64,000 nucleotides of DNA from Baylisascaris procyonis (lineage: Eukaryota; Nematoda; Chromadorea; Rhabditida; Ascarididae), in contig JAZARR010000171.1 of the NCBI GenBank assembly GCA_037389465.1, positions 558,001-622,000 on the forward strand. The letters are read 5' to 3'. Below, piece after piece: positions 61,181 to 64,000 of the stretch (its first letter is position 1; each line of letters begins with the position of its first letter). The notes below the pieces were generated by a model that made no database searches, was not told the origin of the DNA, and saw only the letters and a program-made list of their open reading frames with translations. Both the position numbers and the translations under genes were made by a program.

Positions 61181-63479
61181 GATACTCTATGTGAGAAATG
61201 AGCATATGAGGAGGTAATTTTTCCTTATCACATTAGGTCAGATAGGAAAATTTCATTCGCAACTCTGTCTTCGAAGTCTCTCAGTCACAACTGTAGTTCG
61301 AAAAGCAGGTCCTTGTTCACCTCCCCTGTAATCTTAGAACGCATAGAAGATAGGAGCAGAGGGCGTCCTGATAGTATGGTTTGCTGAAAAGATCCTGTCA
61401 ATGAGGGTTTTGATTGAGAAAGATCCCCAAAACAAATTCAAGAACGATTTTTTGAAAGAGCAACCTGGTTGGTGGCGACTATACCGCTAGCAACAAACAC
61501 CTTGGGGATTTCCTACGTTCATTTCTAGGACGGGATCGCGTCAGTGAATGGCAATTCCGCAAAAGGAAAAAGTACCAAGTTTCCTGGCTTATACCCTATC
61601 CCCGGGTTTCCTTCTTTCACTGCAATTCTTCTAACAAATTGCTGATTTACTGCAGCCTCACAATTGGTGTATCCCAGCACGCAGACATAATTCAATTGAG
61701 AAAGACAGCAATGTTTAACTATTCATCCATGGTGCATTGCCGTCGGATCATATGAGATTTAAAGTGACCTAGCGGAAGATCCGTTTAGCTAAATTCCTCT
61801 CGCTTTGCGATGCATACTTTTTAAGAGGTTATTTGCTCAAGTTCGCCCCCATATACAAACGATAAGCAAACGGCAAGACAACGACATTTTTTGGGTGATG
61901 AATCGCGCAAAATGAAAAGAAAACATAAACTTTCATCCAAGTTTTCATAGTAATCTCCAATGATTGTTTATAACTTTCTTATGTGAGAGAACATAGGTTA
62001 GGATATGGCGTGTGGAACGATGGATTTGTTTTTGGATTAATACATGTGAGGAATTAAACGGTGTTTGAGTATGCTGGCGAAAGAAAGATTACTAATAAAC
62101 AAAAATGCGGCATTAGTGCAATTTCTGAGGAGACCATTTATAGAATTTTCATCATCTATTCTTCTCAATTCACGAATTGCTCTATCTACACAAATCGATG
62201 TACTTCATTTGTATAAAATATTGAAATATTACAATGAATTCTAACGATCGTCGCTTTAAGGAGTATTGAAGTTATTATTTAAGGATTATCACTCGTGTTA
62301 TTTCAGCAATCTCAGCGAATTTCCGTTTTAACGAATAAAGCTCACTAATGATCATAGCAATTCGCAATTGGAAATGAAAAGGCACAATATTCCCAAAGCC
62401 AAGTTTATAATGTAGAAGCAGCCAATTATTATGTCTTAATCATCCTCTCTCTGGATAATGGTCCTCTAGCTAATAATAGCATTTTCCCCGTCGCTGCACA
62501 GTCCAAAAATATTGCAACTTTTCTAAGTTCGCCTCCTAAAGCATAGATTCTTTTATTCTTTGTTGCACCAACGTTGGAAATTTCAACAAACTAACGCTCT
62601 TTCATCGATAGTCTTCGTCATCACATTAAACTTTAGACTAAAGCACAAAAAGGATTATGAAACATCACCTCAGTTGGCCGCAAGATGTCCCTCAAAATTA
62701 CGAGTAACGACCGTCCCTGAGAACTACAAGTAACGGCCTACCTAGCGCTGGCGTTTAAGGAAATAATAGATGCTCTTTATTCAATCGCGTTCAATCGCGA
62801 TAGCCATAAGAACAGAAGAACACCGAACGAAAGCATTGATATGATGGTGGCATTCTTATTTAAGTGCAGTAATTAAATAAAGTTTAAAGATGGATGGCTT
62901 CATCAAAAAGTTCGAAAAACTTATGCACATTCCTGTCAAAGTTTCAAGCGGGATATTAATCTGCCGTATGAAGAGGAAATCCTGCTTCATTGCGTCGACA
63001 AAACAAGCTCATTGAATTGTTAATTTTCACATGTCAGCGTGACTTCTTTACGAAAAACTTCTAGATACTTATGCGCAGTGTAGCGGGTAATATTGGAATA
63101 CCCGTGAAGCACCGTTTAAACTCCCTCAGATGAGGTCAATATCGTGTAACAATATTTTAAGCATTAATTTATATAGCTCATCTTGGTACAGAGCAAATAC
63201 CTATGCAAATTGCCATTCATATTTCTGAGCGCACAGCAACTGGTTCACAATAAAAGAAAATTCCACCATTATAATATATTCGCAACTTTATTGCTACATC
63301 GTGAACGTCACCAAAGCAGTCTGCTACGACAATGCGATTCATTACTAGCTGAAAGCAATAGCTCAGTGATAATAAAGACAAATTTCGGCTTAAAATGAAA
63401 GAGCAATATTGAAATAAAAATGGAAATTTCACCGGCTGTCAGGATAAAGTTATAGAAAAGTTTGCAAAGTTTAACGTAC
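61181..63479. other. No firm gene seen
   Basis: Mostly AT-rich. A plus-strand stretch at about 61375-61484 reads WFAEKILSMRVLIEKDPQNK then FKNDFLKEQPGWWRLYR before a stop; it may be a transposon relic or an exon. A 26-base imperfect tandem repeat lies at 62688-62739. Confidence 0.4.
62688..62739. repeat. 26-base imperfect tandem repeat
   Basis: TCCCTCAAAATTACGAGTAA plus CGACCG is followed directly by TCCCTGAGAACTACAAGTAA plus CGGCCT, sharing about 20 of 26 positions. Confidence 0.75.
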
Positions 63480-63592
63480 CATCCAATTCCATAGAGACTT
63501 GTCAACGCAGCTTCCAAATCGGGTTCATCGTTCTCATCCTTGTTCTCCTCTTCTCTCTTGAAACTCGTACTAACTTTACGTAGCAGCTCCAT
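63480..63592 (-). CDS. Candidate first coding exon of a minus-strand gene
   Basis: ATG lies one base after a TTTATTGTAG acceptor, as expected of a trans-spliced or spliced 5' end. It reads MELLRKVSTSFKREEENKDE then DEPDLEAALTSLYGIG and meets a GTACGT donor in phase 2 (37 codons plus two bases). It starts basic and becomes acidic, like a cytosolic N-terminus. Its phase would also fit the ClC exon 1 acceptor (38204), 25 kb away, so a distant alternative ClC N-terminus is formally possible. Family not recognised. Confidence 0.45.
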
Positions 63593-63593
63593 C

Positions 63594-64000
63594 CTACAAT
63601 AAAGAAGTAAACGTATGATTGACTCAATGCCACAGCTTACCACAAAGTGAGCCCTTCGAATGGAAAATTGTTGAATTTCATTTTTGATCCTCAAATGATA
63701 CGAATAATAGATATTGTAGAAAAATATCTATTTGGAAAAAAATGTGAAAATTAATTGAACCTGTTTTTAATTGATAATTGCTTTTTCGATTAAATCGGTG
63801 CTATCGCTTGAATAAATAATGGTAATGCATTAAAAACTATTTGATGCGATGAAATGCTTTACGATTTCATTTGAAGGTAAACAATAAACCGGAATTGAAA
63901 TAATGATAGAATTATAGAATATGGGATTGATTGTATGATTGATGAAAGGCGATAACTCAGAAAGTGATTATGAATTAACAACGTAGATGTAAAAGGTTGC
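63594..64000. other. Upstream of the candidate first exon
   Basis: AT-rich end of the window. No gene, promoter motif or repeat recognised. Confidence 0.5.

Noticed and set aside
1..64000. CRISPR arrays, bacterial operons, rRNA or intact tRNA genes
   Set aside because: None seen. The gene structure is eukaryotic and the tandem repeats are microsatellites or short duplications.

Overview
This is eukaryotic DNA, most likely from a nematode. It is AT-rich, its genes are cut into many short exons by introns of about 0.1 to 2 kb, and splice acceptors are mostly of the nematode TTTCAG type. The two genes I could rebuild resemble nematode proteins. My guess is a rhabditid or strongylid-like worm. 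The species cannot be named from the sequence.

Two multi-exon genes lie head to tail on the minus strand and fill about 3.1-38.2 kb. The first, 3123-16398, is a complete presenilin, the catalytic subunit of gamma-secretase. It has 10 exons, about 445 residues, both catalytic aspartates and the PAL motif, and it looks closer to HOP-1 than to SEL-12. The second, 20987-38200, is a complete ClC-type chloride channel or transporter of the ClC-2/CLH group. It has about 20 exons and 854 residues, with the GSGIP, GKEGP and GxFxP motifs and two C-terminal CBS domains. I joined exons by conserved motifs and by requiring splice phase to agree at every junction. It agrees throughout, apart from one inferred 19-base microexon.

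The remaining sequence (1-3.1 kb, 16.4-21 kb and 38.2-64 kb) holds no gene I can name. It contains (AT)n microsatellites, a GT-rich tract with a 14-G run, short tandem duplications, near-perfect hairpins, a possible mariner-like transposase relic near 38.9-39.1 kb, and several exon-like fragments. The best fragments are a minus-strand first exon at 63.5 kb and plus-strand exons near 43.4, 46.2, 51.3, 53.4 and 55.9 kb. None could be assigned to a family.

The two named genes are unrelated in function: one is an intramembrane protease in the secretory pathway, the other an anion channel. Their adjacency implies no shared pathway. I found no RNA gene, CRISPR array or complete mobile element. The least explained item is a miRNA-like hairpin in presenilin intron 5.
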